A stretch of DNA of 64,000 nt from Cladosporium sp. IMV 00045 (GCA_001931905.2 MSJI02000645.1:58871-122870); one strand, 5' to 3'; positions 43,802 through 56,100 are shown, counted from the first letter of the stretch. A program made the numbers and translations. The notes: a model not told the origin generated them from the sequence alone.

Positions 43802-44477
43802 CTATGTTTAAGGTATTTCAGTGAGGGGAAGAGTCTAGATCTGCGGGGGAACGGAGAGTTTGTAATGTGAATAGTCAGGTTTAGTTGACATTCTTTCGCT
43901 TCGAGCATGGGAACGACCATTATATAACTTGAAGGTATTCTATTCCGTCATGCTTAACAATCACCCAGCCTTGTTTGCGGAAGAGCCATTTGCTGATGTG
44001 ATTCTATCCGAGCTATCCGCGGTCTTCGCCCGGGTGAGGAAGCATCATGCAAAGGTGAGAGATGCGGGGTATATCTTGGCCTTATTCCCGCATAAACGTT
44101 TGGTGGTTTATCAATCGATGCAGCGTGTTGTAATGAATCGTTACTATAGGCTTCTTTAATAGGTTGAATAACAACCATTTTGAGGAAAGAGTTGTTTAAA
44201 AGCAGGCATGACACGAATGATTGGTATTTGACAACGCAACGCAGGGCAACATGATACACGTCAGACGATGCGATGAGTGCATAAAACAGAGAGTAACTGG
44301 CTTGGCCAGACATGCGAAGTAGGACATTGGGTGGAAGATATTACCAATCATCAGAAGAGAGAACTTGAGCCTCCGAAATTATATTGCGATGAATCTGTTG
44401 ATAAGACCGAAAGACGCGATTGCGAGTGGAAGATCTCGGCAGGTAATACAGCGTTCATGTGACAATCCTCCAGGTCC
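43802..44477. other. Intergenic
   Basis: Divergent upstream region of the oxygenase (-) and the ABM-fold gene (+). Only short ORFs. Confidence 0.4.
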
Positions 44478-44484
44478 TATATAT
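44478..44484 (+). promoter_or_regulatory. TATA-like box
   Basis: TATATAT about 110 bases upstream of the ATG at 44592, followed by a pyrimidine-rich stretch. Confidence 0.45.
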
Positions 44485-44591
44485 TCCGTGATCATCCCCG
44501 TCATCTCACGGGCGTTTCCCGACCTACAATCTTTTCCCAAATCATCACATCCCACACGACCACCAAGTCCTCTTATTGATCAGAGTTCAAC

Positions 44592-45340
44592 ATGCCTACC
44601 ACCGAGATTGCCATTATTCCCCTCGTCGCCGACAGCCAGATCGGCGACCCGTCACACCCAAGTGCCTCGGTCATGAAAGATACCGTAACAACTCTACACG
44701 GCCAACCTGGTCTTCAAACAGTGCGATTTGGACCTCAAGTAGAGAGTCCAGACACTCTGCAAATGATCATCGGTTCGTATACTCTCGATCAACCAGAATA
44801 ATGGCATCAAATACGACATCGCGACGAAGTCCGTTCACCACCTTCAACTAATTTGCTCAAAATACAGACTGGGACAGCATCACCAACCACCAAGACTTCA
44901 TGGCTTCCGCCGCTTACACCCCCTTCCTCTCCCGTCTACAAACCGTGATGTCCGGTGGAGCCGACCTCTCCCATGTGGATTTCGAGCCCTCGCATTCAGT
45001 CCTACAGCAAGCTCTCTCGGCCCCGGTGACCGAATTCGCCACGTTCTACTTCGACTCGCAACCAAACACTGACTGGCTCTCCAACGCCGGCAAAGCGGCT
45101 GAGTGGCTTCGCAAGGAAGCGAAGGGGTTTGTGGACATTGCCTACGGTATTACGCATGAGGTTGTGGAGTATCAGGGCGTCAAAGGCAAGGCGGCGGTGA
45201 TTGCGGTTGGATGGGAGAGCAAGGAAGCTCACTTGGCATTCCGTGATACAGATTCCTTCAAGGAGAATATTGGACTCTTGAGGGGTGATAGCAAGGCGAT
45301 TGAGATGCATCACGTGGCGTTGATGGAAGCGGTGAGGTGA
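44592..45340 (+). CDS. ABM-type (dimeric alpha/beta barrel) protein, 217 aa
   Basis: Two exons: 44592-44772 and 44868-45340, 217 residues. It begins MPTTEIAIIPLVADSQIGDP, and the first half continues GLQTVRFGPQVESPDTLQMI joined in phase to DWDSITNHQDFMAS, the classic ABM pattern of a beta strand, a long helix and a D-W-x-S strand. The second half repeats the theme: TEFATFYFDS, FVDIAYGITHEVVEYQ, AVIAVGWESKEAHLAFRDT, EMHHVAL. So it is probably a tandem two-domain ABM protein folding as an intramolecular pair. The donor is the unusual GTTCGT. The family includes monooxygenases, decarboxylases and haem-type enzymes; function is not predictable. It converges on the PxpA gene with 103 bp between stops. 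Confidence 0.85.
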
Positions 45341-45443
45341 GAATGGAAGGAGCACGGCGCGAGGCGCACGCCTTAGTTGGCTGACGAACGTGATGAATTA
45401 GACTCATGAATGCAAGCAATCTCTACTCTTAGACTACAAATGA

Positions 45444-46272
45444 TTACAAATATCCGTGCTTTCTGTTGAAGTCATTCACAAGTTGCCTAGCCATCGTCAC
45501 GATGTCCACTGCGCTCGGACTGTCAGAGTGGCAACAAAGTGAGACTGGATGGTTCTTAAACGGCATCTGTACTTCTTCGCCCGTCACAGCCGTCACGGTT
45601 GAGCTCTCCAGTTGCGATGTGATGTGCTTCTTCGTCTCGTCGGATGTCCAGGCCCTGTTTGATGTTGTTAGCAGCACGGTAAGAAAGAAGGAATTCCTAC
45701 CCGCCCGTAAAGACTCACTTCTTCTTACGATCAATCACCAATGTTCCCTCTTTAGTATACTTCACATCGCCATACGCCTCCGCAACAAACTCCAATCCCA
45801 ACTCCTCCGCAACCTTCTCATGCACCGTACCCGCGAGCCCAAACACCTTCACGCCCTTCGGAATCGCTGCATACACCGCACGACAAACAGCCTCATCCTG
45901 ATAACACATGCCATAAAGCGTACCATGCGGCTTGACATGATGCATCTGCACTCCCTCGGCGTCGAGGAAGGCTTTCAAAGCGCCGATCTGGTAGCGCACA
46001 ATGGCCGTGAGCTCCTCGGGCTCGAAGCGCATGTAGCGGCGTCCGAAGCCCTGGATGTCCGGCAGGCCGGGGTGTGCGCCCATGAGGATGTTGTGCGCTT
46101 TGCAAGCTCGCACGGTCTGTTGCATGATCATCGGGTCGCCGGCGTGCCCGCCACAGGCGATGTTGGCGTGGTCTATCATCGGGATGAGCTCGTCGTCGGG
46201 TCCAGCGGAGAAGTTGCCGTAGCCTTCGCCGAGGTCGACGTTGATTTTTACGGTGCTGGGGATTGGTGGCAT
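45444..46272 (-). CDS. LamB/YcsF family protein (5-oxoprolinase subunit A, PxpA)
   Basis: Modelled as complement 45719-46272 joined to 45444-45654, 254 residues, the normal PxpA length. ATG 46272 starts MPPIPSTVKINVDLGEGYGN, the family's signature start. Further motifs are IDHANIACGGHAGDP, GAHPGLPDIQGFGRR, HHVKPHGTLYGM, and after the intron TSDETKKHI and CCHSDSPSAVDI. In bacteria PxpA works with PxpB (KipI) and PxpC (KipA) to cleave 5-oxoproline with ATP. Here the divergent neighbour, 484 bp away, is a biotin enzyme that contains both KipA- and KipI-type domains, so the pair very probably acts together in the cytosol. The intron has GTGAGT, CTAAC and CAG signals. Confidence 0.93.
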
Positions 46273-46756
46273 GGTCAAATGAGCTGGTACGTTGCTGGAG
46301 CTCGTTGTCGTTCAATGCAATGAATTTTGTTTTTGGTAATGTGGTGAGTTTTCAATGCTTCTGGTCTCGAGAATTCGATCAGAAACGTTGAGAGAAATTC
46401 GGTCTGCGAACTTAAGTTTGCACGAGACAATTTGAATCAAACAAAGATGATATAAGTGATAGAGATGATATTAGTCAATACCGTGTTGGGCAGGTACACG
46501 CTTGAGATGACGAAACATCTGGAGATGCGAAGTTGTGGCGCGCTGGTTCCATCGAATGAGCTCCCCGAGGGCGCCGCTCGGTACAATGGGATGGTTTCCT
46601 TTGGAGCGGGGGTGGAGCATCATGGGTCCTTATCAATGGCCAGGATGACTTCCTTAATGGGATGGCGATCTTCTGGTCAGCCGGCAAATGATATAAGGGT
46701 ACTTTTGTTGCGACAATTCTCTCGAAGAGACCTGTGATGCTGCATGACAAAACAAA
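46273..46756. promoter_or_regulatory. Shared divergent promoter of the PxpA and biotin-carboxylase fusion genes
   Basis: 484 bp between the two start codons without a credible ORF. The arrangement would allow coordinated control. A specific site is not identified. Confidence 0.5.
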
Positions 46757-49700
46757 ATGGAAAATATAAAGACTTTACTTATCGCCAACAGAGGCGAGAT
46801 TGCGGTATGCATTGTAACGACATATCCTCACAATATATTTTATTGATGATCTGATCGCAGGTCCGCATCATCCGAACAGCGAAGGAGCTGGGTATCAAGA
46901 CTATCTCTGTCTACACAAGAGCCGACGTCGCTTCCCTGCACGTTTCACAAGCAGACGTCTCGAAATTGCTGCCAGGATCTGATGCTTCCGCCTACACCGA
47001 CGGCGATGCCATCATCAAAATCGCCAAAGAAGAAGGCGCCCAGGCAATCATTCCTGGGTATGGCTTCTTGTCTGAAAACGCCGAATTTGCGAGATCAGTA
47101 GCCAGTGCAGGCCTTGTTTGGGTGGGACCTAGTCCAGAGGCGATAGAGGTGAGACTCCCGAGGCGATAGCAACATGAGAATCAAGCTGACACGATTTCGC
47201 CTAGGCTTTTGGCATCAAGCATGGTAAGTGCACGGCAAATTTTATAATAGCAGTACAACGTGTTTGACATGAACAAACAGTCGCTCGAGATCTCGCTGAA
47301 AAGGCCGGCGTGCCCATCGTACCCGGCACGAAAGGTCTTGTCGAGACAGCCGATGAAGCAGCGCAAGAAAGTGAAAGGCTTGGGTTTCCTGTAATGCTCA
47401 AGGGTAATCCTCAGCGGCCATGTGCGGTAGTCTAGCTATTGAGAAGAAGTAGCTAACAAATCGCAGCAACTGGAGGCGGCGGCGGCATGGGTCTCGTCAC
47501 CTGCAATACCACCGATGAAGTGAAGAAAGGCTACACCATGGTGAAAAGCCGAGGCGAAACACTATTCAAGAACTCCGGCGTGTTCATCGAACGCTTCTAC
47601 CCTGCAAGCCACCACATCGAAGTCCAGGTCTTCGGCAATGGACAAGGCGCAGCAATCCACTTTGGTGAGCGAGAGTGCTCGATTCAAAGGCGCCATCAGA
47701 AGGTCATTGAAGAAGCGCCGTCGCCTTTCGTCGAGACCCATCCAGGCCTAAGAGAGAAGCTTGGAAACGCTGCAATCAGCCTTGCACAATCTATCAAATA
47801 CGGCTCTGCAGGTACCGTGGAGTATCTCGTTGACGACAAGAGCGGCGACTTTTTCTTCTTGGAAATGAACACACGCTTGCAAGTCGAACACGGCATCACC
47901 GAACTCTGCTACGATGTCGATCTCGTCGAGCTGATGCTCCAACAAGCCGATGCCCAACTGGCCGGCAAAGGGGGTCTTGCGGAAACTCACCTCGAATCAC
48001 TCCAGCCCTCCAAACCCGTGGGCGTTGCAATCGAAGCAAGAGTCTACGCAGAGAACCCAACGCGAGACTTCGCACCTTCGCCTGGTCTCTTGCAAAAAGT
48101 CGAATGGGAGAAGCTGGAAAATTCACGCATCGACACCTGGGTCTTCACAGGCTCAACTGTCACGCCTAGCTATGATCCTCTTCTAGCCAAGGTGATGCTG
48201 CACACGAAGTCACGCGAAGCGACCATCAAAGGCATGGAGCTGCTGCTCTCGCGTTCGACCATCTGCGGACCACCAACGAATCTCGAGTTCCTAGCGGCGA
48301 TTATGCGTGATGGTGTGTATAAGTCAGGACGTACGATCACGAGCTTCCTCAAAGACTTCAAGTTTGAGCCAGCTGCCATCGATGTTATTTCGGCAGGCGC
48401 GTACACTCTGGTGCAAGACTTGCCCGGTCGGCCCACGGTGGGTAAGGGAATCCCGCACAGTGGTGCAATGGATCCCATCTCCCTGAGCGTAGCGAACATG
48501 CTGGTTGGCAATGCACGCGGCACCGAAGGTTTGGAAATCACCCTCAGCGGGCCGGAGTTGCGATTCCTGGCACCGGCAGTTGTGGCTCTGGCAGGCGCTG
48601 CGATGGAAGCAAACCTCGACGGTGATCAATTTCCCATGTGGACCCGCAAGCACATCAAAGCTGGCCAGCGACTCAAGCTAGGGAAAACGACAGGCTCGGG
48701 ATGCCGTACCTACCTCGCGGTGTACGGTGGCTTCCCCAATGTAGCTGACTACTTCAACAGCAAGTCGACATCGCCTATTGTCGGCATTTCCGGGTATCAA
48801 GGCCGCGCTCTCGCTCCAGGCGATCTTCTTAGTCTATCGAAGGAGCTCCCGAAGACGCTTTCCGGCCACCCGAGCCTGCCTTCAGAACTGCAACCACAGT
48901 ATGACAACAACTGGGAAGTGATGACCATGCCCGGACCGCACGACGAGGGCTATCTGACGATCGAGGATATCGAAATGCTGTACAGCACAGAGTGGAAAGT
49001 CTCGCATAACGCCAGTCGAAGCGCCATCCGCCTCATCGGTCCAGTCCCGAAATGGGGACGCAAAGACGGAGGCGAAGGCGGCGCCCATCCCAGCAATTTG
49101 ATCGAATACGGCTATCCGCTTGGAGCTCTGAACTGGACAGGCGACGACCCTTGCATATTCCCCAACGACTGTCCCAATTTCGGTGGTTTCATTAGCAGCA
49201 ATACGATCATTAGAGCGGACTGGTGGAAGATGGGCCAGATGAAGGCCGGTGATACTTTGCACTACAAGCGCGTGTCTCTCGAAGAGGCTCTGGAGCTGCG
49301 GAAAGGGGTTGAGGCGTTCCTTGACTCGGTCGAGAAGGCGATTGAGAGTGGGAAATACGACAAGGTCCATGCCCTGCAGACGAAGTATACGCCGAAAGGT
49401 GATTACGGAAAGTCTGTGATTTGGGAAAAACAGCCAAAGGGCGCCGAACCTCACGTCCGCTACCGCCAAGCAGGCGACGATCATCTCATTGTCGAGTACG
49501 GCAATGAAGAGTTCAACCTCAACTACCGCTGTCGCACCACAGCCTTAGAGAAGAAGCTACGCGGCCAAGAAGCTCCCAAATGGCTCGCAGACAACATCAG
49601 GGCATCAACGAGCGGCTGCACGACCATCACCCTATTCTACAACGGCCTCAACCTCCCGCGCGAAAAGCTCGTACAACATCTGCAAGTCCTCGAAGACCAA

Positions 49701-50800
49701 ATCGGCGACCTCAGCACGATAAAAGTCCCCTGCCGACGCTTCAAACTACCTCTCTCATTCGAAAGCAAAGAGCAAGACGAAGCCACCAAACGCTACATGG
49801 AAACCACGCGCCCTCACGCACCCTACCTGCCCTCCAACCTCGACTTCGTCGCGAAGAACAACGCCTTCACACCCGACCAGCTCAAGCACAACTTCGTGCA
49901 CGGCACTTTTATCGCGGTGATAGTCGGCTTCTTCACCGGCAACACCGTCTCCCTGCCCGTGGACCCGCGCCAGCGGATGTCGTCTCCCAAAGCCAACCCA
50001 TCGCGAACTTTCACGCCCGAAGGAACCGCAGGCTGGGGTGGGTCGTGCTTGTCCATCTACCCTAGCGACAGCCCCGGCGGGTACATGATGCTCGGACGTA
50101 CGATCCCCTGCTTCGACCAATTCGGCTACAAAGCAGGCTTTTCGCCCGAGCGGCCTTGGTTCTTCCGCGACTTTGACCTTATCGATTTCGAGCGCGTGAG
50201 CGAGGCGGAGATGGACGCTCTGCTGCTGCAATTCCGCTCTGGCACTTACCAGTGGCAGTGGGAGGAGGCCGAGTTTGACATGGCGGAGCACAATCGCTTG
50301 CTTGCAGATACGGCGGATGAGGTCAAAGAGATCCGTGCCCGACAGGCGAAAGTGCAAGAGGAGATGACGGCTGCTGAGGCAGAGTCTTTGGTCAAGTGGC
50401 GGGAGGACAAGGCGAAGACGAAGGTCGATGAGAGCTCTGTCGAGGCCATGCTGAATGGTAAGTTGCTGTGCAAGGGTTTCCTGTTCTGGACCTATCTTTT
50501 TCGTCCTTTTCGCAACCAAAATCAACGAGCAATCATCAAGCTAACACATCGACAGACCCAGCGATCAGCAGCATCGAAGCGCCCACCGCTTCCAACGTTT
50601 GGAAAGTGCAAGTTGAAGCCGGAGAAACGGTGTCGGCCGGACAGACAGTGGCGATCCTGGAGGCGATGAAGCTGGAAATCAACGTCGACGTGCCGCAAGA
50701 CTGGGCAGAAACCAAAGTGGAGAAAGTGCTTGTGCAGCCGGGTGAGGTGGTCAAGGCAGGCGATCGTCTGGCTCTGCTGAGGTCGGCCAAAGGGGCTTGA
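46757..50800 (+). CDS. Urea-carboxylase-like biotin enzyme: biotin carboxylase, KipA, KipI, BCCP
   Basis: Six exons: 46757-46804, 46861-47148, 47205-47223 (19 bases), 47281-47403, 47467-50457 and 50556-50800, 1,237 residues. The start MENIKTLLIANRGEIAVRII is the biotin carboxylase N-terminus, with ATP-grasp GGGGMG (about 162) and EMNTRLQVEHGITE (about 292). From about 460 comes a KipA/PxpC-type domain (DLPGRPTVGKGIPHSGAMDP), from about 820 a KipI/PxpB-type domain (TPEGTAGWGGSCLSIYPSDSPGGYMMLG), and at 1160-1237 a BCCP domain with biotin Lys in EAMKLE (codon 50669). This is the layout of urea carboxylase, but the amidase (allophanate hydrolase) of yeast Dur1,2 is absent. With PxpA next door, 5-oxoproline or a related amide is a better guess than urea. 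Confidence 0.93.
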
Positions 50801-51536
50801 TGGCTTGATTCGAAGGAAGTAACTTGAATCCATCTCGTTCTCCGCTGCTTGTCTCAGTGGAGGATCCTCAGCGGCTCCTTGATGTCGATATCACGTACGC
50901 AGTAGCAATATTCCTGCTGGCATCGTCATTCGCCACCTATTGGTATAGGCAAGGTGAAGCTTTCACACACATCGTAACCCCCTCACTTGGCGTCGCCATG
51001 GTTTGAGTTTACCACGGTGAAGTCTACGACGGCCGGCCACGAACGCCGACCTGATGATTGTCTCATCATCACGTCCAGGGATCCTCCATGCTGCTGCCTG
51101 CCTGGCTAACACACCTTCGACTGTGCTTCCTGTTTATTCTGGGATAATATCGACCTCATGCTTTTCTCGCAGGCGACACCGGGTACATGTAGTTGGAAAG
51201 TCGTCTCCCTCCCTGGAGCATCACATCCTCTGAACGTCCATCAACCGTTATAAAGTCTTCTTGCCATGTGTTCGTGGAATTGAGGAAACCATCGTGTTAC
51301 TTACCGTTTTTGCCACTACCCACGATTCACGACTCACCACCCACCTAACTATTCGAAGGCCTTCTGTTTTAAAATCAGAAAACAGTTGTGGGTTCTCATA
51401 CCACGGGGATCGCGATTCGCAAAATCACAATACTCCACCGGACTCGCCTCAATCGAATCCAACGCCCAAGAACTAAACCAAGGGGAAAAAAAAAAGACAA
51501 CTACAAAATCAAAAGTCGGAAAAAAAAAAACCAAAA
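50801..51536. other. Intergenic
   Basis: 3' region of the biotin enzyme and leader of the NmrA-like gene. The last 60 bases contain two A-runs. A short ORF at 50824-51006 with one hydrophobic stretch is unconvincing. An AT-rich hairpin lies at about 51362-51380. Confidence 0.4.
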
Positions 51537-52550
51537 ATGCCCCTAATAGCCATCGCAGGCGGCTCCTCCCCCACCCTCGGCCACAGCATCATCCGCGCCA
51601 TCACCTCCTCCCCCAACACGCAAAACAACACGCCCGTGATCCTCTCGCGCACCGCCCAAACCACAGATCCCCGCGCCCCCAACATCCCCACCCGCCAAGT
51701 CGACTACGCCAACCACGCCAGCCTCACCTCCGCCCTGCGCGGCGTGCACACTCTCGTCTCAGTCGTGAAAATCCACAACCCCGCCGACTGGGCGTCGGCG
51801 CAACTCGCCTTGCTGCGCGCGGCGCGCGAGGCGGGCGTGCGGCGTTTCGCGCCTTCGGAGTTCGGCATGGGTCCGTTGGCGAGTGGGAGGGTGGATGTAT
51901 TGAGGTGCAAGGAGGGGGTTTGGGAGGCTTGCGTGCGGGCGAGGGAGGAGAGTGGTGGGGAGTTGGAGGTTGGGAGGTTTGTGTGCGGGGGTTTTATGAA
52001 TTATTTGTGCGTGGGGGAGCGGTTTGAGGCGCTCGGTGGTGGTGGTGGTGGGGAGGAGAGGAGGGTGGAGGCGTTGGCTGGGCTGGAGGATATGAATGTC
52101 ATTTGGGATGTGGTGGGGCGGAAGGCGGAGGAACCTGTTAGGGATGATGGGGGGAGCCCGGTGGTTACCTTGACGGATATTTGGGATGTGGGAAAGTTCG
52201 TGGCGGCCGCGTGTGAGTTGCCGGTGGGACGGTGGGGGGACGGGGAGTTGGGGATGGTTGGAGAGACGATCGAGATTTCGCGGGCGACGGCGCTCCTGGA
52301 GAAGTATTCGGGGCGGAAGATGGAGGTGACAAAAGTCAAGAGGGCGGAGTATCAGGCGCGGGCGGATGTTGTGGACGGTGTTGGCAGGAGTGTGGAAGAG
52401 GTCCTGGCGAAGATGGCGGCGCAGTTTGCATTGCTGCAATTGGATGAGGAGATTGGTGCGGCCATTGTGGAGCCAAGATTGAATGAGCTGTGTCCTTTGG
52501 TAGAAGCGAAGGGCGTGGAAGAATACCTGGCGAGGTGTTGGAGGAAGTGA
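51537..52550 (+). CDS. NmrA-like/isoflavone-reductase-type NAD(P)-binding protein, 337 aa
   Basis: Single exon starting MPLIAIAGGSSPTLGHSII, a Rossmann beta-alpha with a glycine-rich loop variant (GGSSPTLG). Other family landmarks are VILSRTAQ (strand 2, NADP-type Arg), VHTLVSVVKIHN, and RRFAPSEFGMGPLASG, the family's APSEFG motif. They are followed by the substrate-domain region (FVCGGFMNYL) and a helical C-terminus. Such atypical SDRs are either cytosolic reductases or redox-sensing regulators like NmrA; the absence of the YxxxK triad is normal for them. The sense strand is strongly C-rich to about 51800 and strongly G-rich after about 51880, as in the gene at 5593. A Gly-run coded by GGT repeats is at 52037-52052. 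Confidence 0.85.
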   Translation: MPLIAIAGGSSPTLGHSIIRAITSSPNTQNNTPVILSRTAQTTDPRAPNIPTRQVDYANHASLTSALRGVHTLVSVVKIHNPADWASAQLALLRAAREAGVRRFAPSEFGMGPLASGRVDVLRCKEGVWEACVRAREESGGELEVGRFVCGGFMNYLCVGERFEALGGGGGGEERRVEALAGLEDMNVIWDVVGRKAEEPVRDDGGSPVVTLTDIWDVGKFVAAACELPVGRWGDGELGMVGETIEISRATALLEKYSGRKMEVTKVKRAEYQARADVVDGVGRSVEEVLAKMAAQFALLQLDEEIGAAIVEPRLNELCPLVEAKGVEEYLARCWRK

Positions 52551-53114
52551 GATCGTTGGTGGTGCGGTGACAGTAGACCCATGACACGTGAACCACGAGA
52601 AGGCAAAAATGTTCATCTGCTAGCTACAAAAACCATCTTAGGATTAGCCATTCAATTATCTTAACATGCTATCAAACATCAACCAGCCAAAGAAAAGAAG
52701 ACAAGCATAGATGTTGCAAATTGAGGGAAAGAAGAGGAAGATACGAGATCAAGTCAATGAAAAGCATCCTCCATCAAAAGGTAAAAAATGCAAAAGGAAA
52801 GAGAAACAGAGAATCCTCCAATACAATATCATATCCATATAGCATCTCTTAACACATGATCCATGCTCTCATAACCCAAGCCAAATGGAACAAAGCACCA
52901 AAACCCCACCATCCAGAAAAGCAAATGCCGGCCGCACATCGGGTATGTATGTCGTCAATAAAATCCAGGAAAAAGCGAAATCAAACGAAAAGGTTCGGAA
53001 CATCTGCACCACACCACAAGTCAGCAAAAAACCATCACCCTCAAAAGCCAACCCAACCAGGCCCCCAAACCGCCCACCCCCAGCAACTCATTCGATCACT
53101 CACAAAAGGTTCGT
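52551..53114. other. Intergenic, convergent 3' ends
   Basis: A-rich 3' flanks of the NmrA-like gene (+) and the large disordered protein (-). Nothing else seen. Confidence 0.4.
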
Positions 53115-56100
53115 TCACACACCGGAATACAACGAATCCGACAACCACTCATCCCTCTCCCTGGCCGCCACGCCCCTGCCCCCAACAACCCCACCACCAC
53201 CGCGCGAGCTGCGCGTGCTGAGCGAGCGCAGAAGCTCCCCTCCCTTGGCGAACAAGACGCGCAATTTCTCGCCGAAGCGCTTGATGCGGAATTCCGTCTT
53301 GCCCATGCCGATGCCGTCGAGGAGCGTGTTGCCGCCTGCTGCACCAGCGCCTGCAGAAGAGGAGAAAGCGGAGTGATCGATGCCAGCGCGGTCGTGGGCC
53401 AGAGAGCCGGCGTCGTAGGGGTGGGAGGCCGCCAGGCCGGCATCGAGGGAGTGGGCGCGCTGGCCCTCGAGGTTGTCGTTGCATTTCTGGCCGTGATTGT
53501 GGGTTTTATGCTTGGATTTCAAGCCCGTCCAGCGCCGGCCTTTGGGGGTTTTGGTGCGTTCTTTGTTGCTCTCGGAACTGTCGTCGGAGAAGTAAGAGCG
53601 GACTTCGTCGAGATTGAAGCCGACGGGTGGTGTGAGAGCGGTGGTCGGGTAGCGGTCACCCGGGTTGTGCGTTGGTTCGTCGGCGGAGCGGAGGCCGGGG
53701 GAGGTGGGGAGGCTGCGGCTGGTGGTGTCGTCGTGGTGGCTGCGGCTGAGGCGCATTTTGTGCTTGATGGAGCCGAGCATGGAGCGCTTGGAGTGCTTGC
53801 GCCCATGCTGGGTGGAGACGCCGGTGAGCTGGAGTGTGGTAACGGATGCGGTTGGGTCTAGATCAGTAGTGATAGAGCCGATGTCGATGCCAGAAGTGGT
53901 GTTTCCGAGAAGGTCTCCAGTGACAGTGCAGTCGAGCGATTTCGTCCCGCGGTGACGAGCAACCTCCGCAGCCAGACCTTCGCGGTGATGAACTTGATCC
54001 GGTGCAGTGAGGTCGATGTGAAGGTTGCTACGGGCCCATGGGTAGTTCTCGTCCAGGTTCCAAGGTCTGCTGCTGAGGGAAGAGACAACCAAAGACCTCT
54101 TCGAGCCACGAGCGATGGGATTCATCTCCGGCGGCAGCAAGCGTTGGACTTCATCCTCAGTCAGAGGAGTCTTGCCACCACGCAGCAGAACCGAAGCAGG
54201 CCGTTCCAGTTGCTTGGTGAGATCGGAAGGTGCAGAAATGGAGCCAGACAGATAAGACGCCTTGCCCTCAAGAGAAGTGAGAGCGGACACCTTGTCGAGA
54301 GACAACGAGCCCGGCAACGGTGGCAGTTCCTTGTTGAGAGCCAGCGCTCTGAGCGGAAGCACAGAATCGTGAGTGCCATTCTTGACAATCTCCTCAGCGC
54401 GCTCGGCCAGCGTGCGGAAACCAGCCGAAGTACGAGTCGAAAGCACAGTTCCCGGACGAGCAGAAGCAGGCGTCTGACCAAGCTGATGAATGTCATCAAG
54501 GGTATGAGCGATCTGGAGATCTTTGGCGAGGACAGTATCGAGGTTGAGATCCCTGAGGCAAGGAAGAAGCTCCGAAAGACGCTCGCTCAGACCATTGACG
54601 GAAGGAATCGAGAGCCGGTTGACTTGCGTAGCAACATTGAGCATCCGCTCCTCCGGCGAAAGGGGACGTTTGCTCGACTCCGCCTCGCTGACGGTCTTGC
54701 TCTGACGGCGCGAGTCGGGCTTCGACTCCTCGGCAGGGACCTCCTCATCAACCACCACCTCATCTCCTTCACTAGGCGTCTCCTCCTCCTCAACTTCCGC
54801 AGGAAAGTCCTCGGGCTTGTTGAAGAAACTCGTATACCGATCCCAGATCGCCGGATCCGTACTCTGAGGCCTCTGCGGGGAAGGATGGTAGATGGCAGAG
54901 AAATTGCGTCGACGCACGACCTCCATAGACTTGCTGGTGCGTACCTGCAACGCCTCGTTGAGCTTGTCGATCAAATCCATGCGGCTGAAATTCAACGAGG
55001 GCAAATCGCGCGTTTCGCCCAGCGGCCTTCCAGCATCCGGGTGAGGACGGTGACGACCCTCGCGCAGCTTCGCCTTGTCCTGGAGTTCCTGCTGGCGGCG
55101 CTCTTGCATGGCTTTGACGGCGGCGATGCGGGCGGGGAGTTGAAATTGCAGGCCGTTGGCGATGTCGGTGGATTGTCTGTGGGTGTTGATACTCATGTCT
55201 TCGGAAGATTCTTCTTTCAGGCCGGGGAGATGCGTGCTGGGATACTTGTTGCGGATGAAATTGATGCCGGAGTAGCGAAGGTCAGTGGTGCTGTCGCGAG
55301 AGCCACGGTCAGAGTCGGATTGCTCTTCGAATGGTGACGGGCCTCTGCTGGCTTGAGAGCGGTTGCGCAGGGCGATTGCTCCCAGAGACTGACTCTGGCG
55401 GTGCTGGTCCGTCTTCTTGTTGACTTTCAGTGGAGCGACCTCGTCCTCGAAAGTGACCGAGCCATGGCGACGCTGGCGCTCCGGAGCGTGAATGGCAGAC
55501 TTGAGAGGTGCCGGGTCATCCTTGGGCGGCGTGCTGCTGGCGATGTGTACGATCTGAGGCTTGCCCAGCGTGACAGTGTCATGCGGGAGAGAAAAGCGGA
55601 CGGCGACATCAGTCATCGCATCTGTCGTGGTGTTGACGGTAGTCTCGCCAATCTGGCTGAGATCGGCCGGCAAAGAGAGGCGATTGCTGTTGTTCGTTTC
55701 TGTCGGAGTGCCATTCGGCTGAGGCAGATGCACCGACTTGGAATAGCCTCTCGGATTGCGCGGCGTGGGTGGAGCGAGGTTCTCATCATTGATGGCGCTG
55801 CGTTGCGGTCTTTTGGCCCGATTCTCGCTCGGCGAAGAGTCGTTCTTCGACGCCATGATCGTCTCATCAATCCCAGCAGTCTCCTCGTGAAGTGGACTGA
55901 CAGCAGAGAATCGATCAACCGTCTCACCAGGAAGCAGCGGACTGACAGGCTCTTGAGGATCATCCTCCGGTCTGGGAGTGGAACCGCCATCCTTCGCCTC
56001 CTTGTGCTGCGCGGTGATGGTATCCGCATCCAAAGCGAACGGATCCCGCGACTCAGTTTCAGTCTCTCCCAAATCGGTAGCAGTAGCTTCCGTCTCTGAA

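Noticed and set aside
51362..51400. tRNA-like pair of stems near 51362-51400
   Set aside because: The first hairpin has a nine-base loop, no acceptor stem or D-arm can be drawn, and the B-box is poor.
51759..52616. 285-codon antisense ORF opposite the NmrA-like gene
   Set aside because: Also a by-product of G-rich third positions; the plus strand has clear family motifs.
53952..55337. 461-codon plus-strand ORF, and similar ones to 57572, within the large disordered protein gene
   Set aside because: Shadow frames with Arg/Leu-rich composition and no domain, against an intact 1,667-codon frame.
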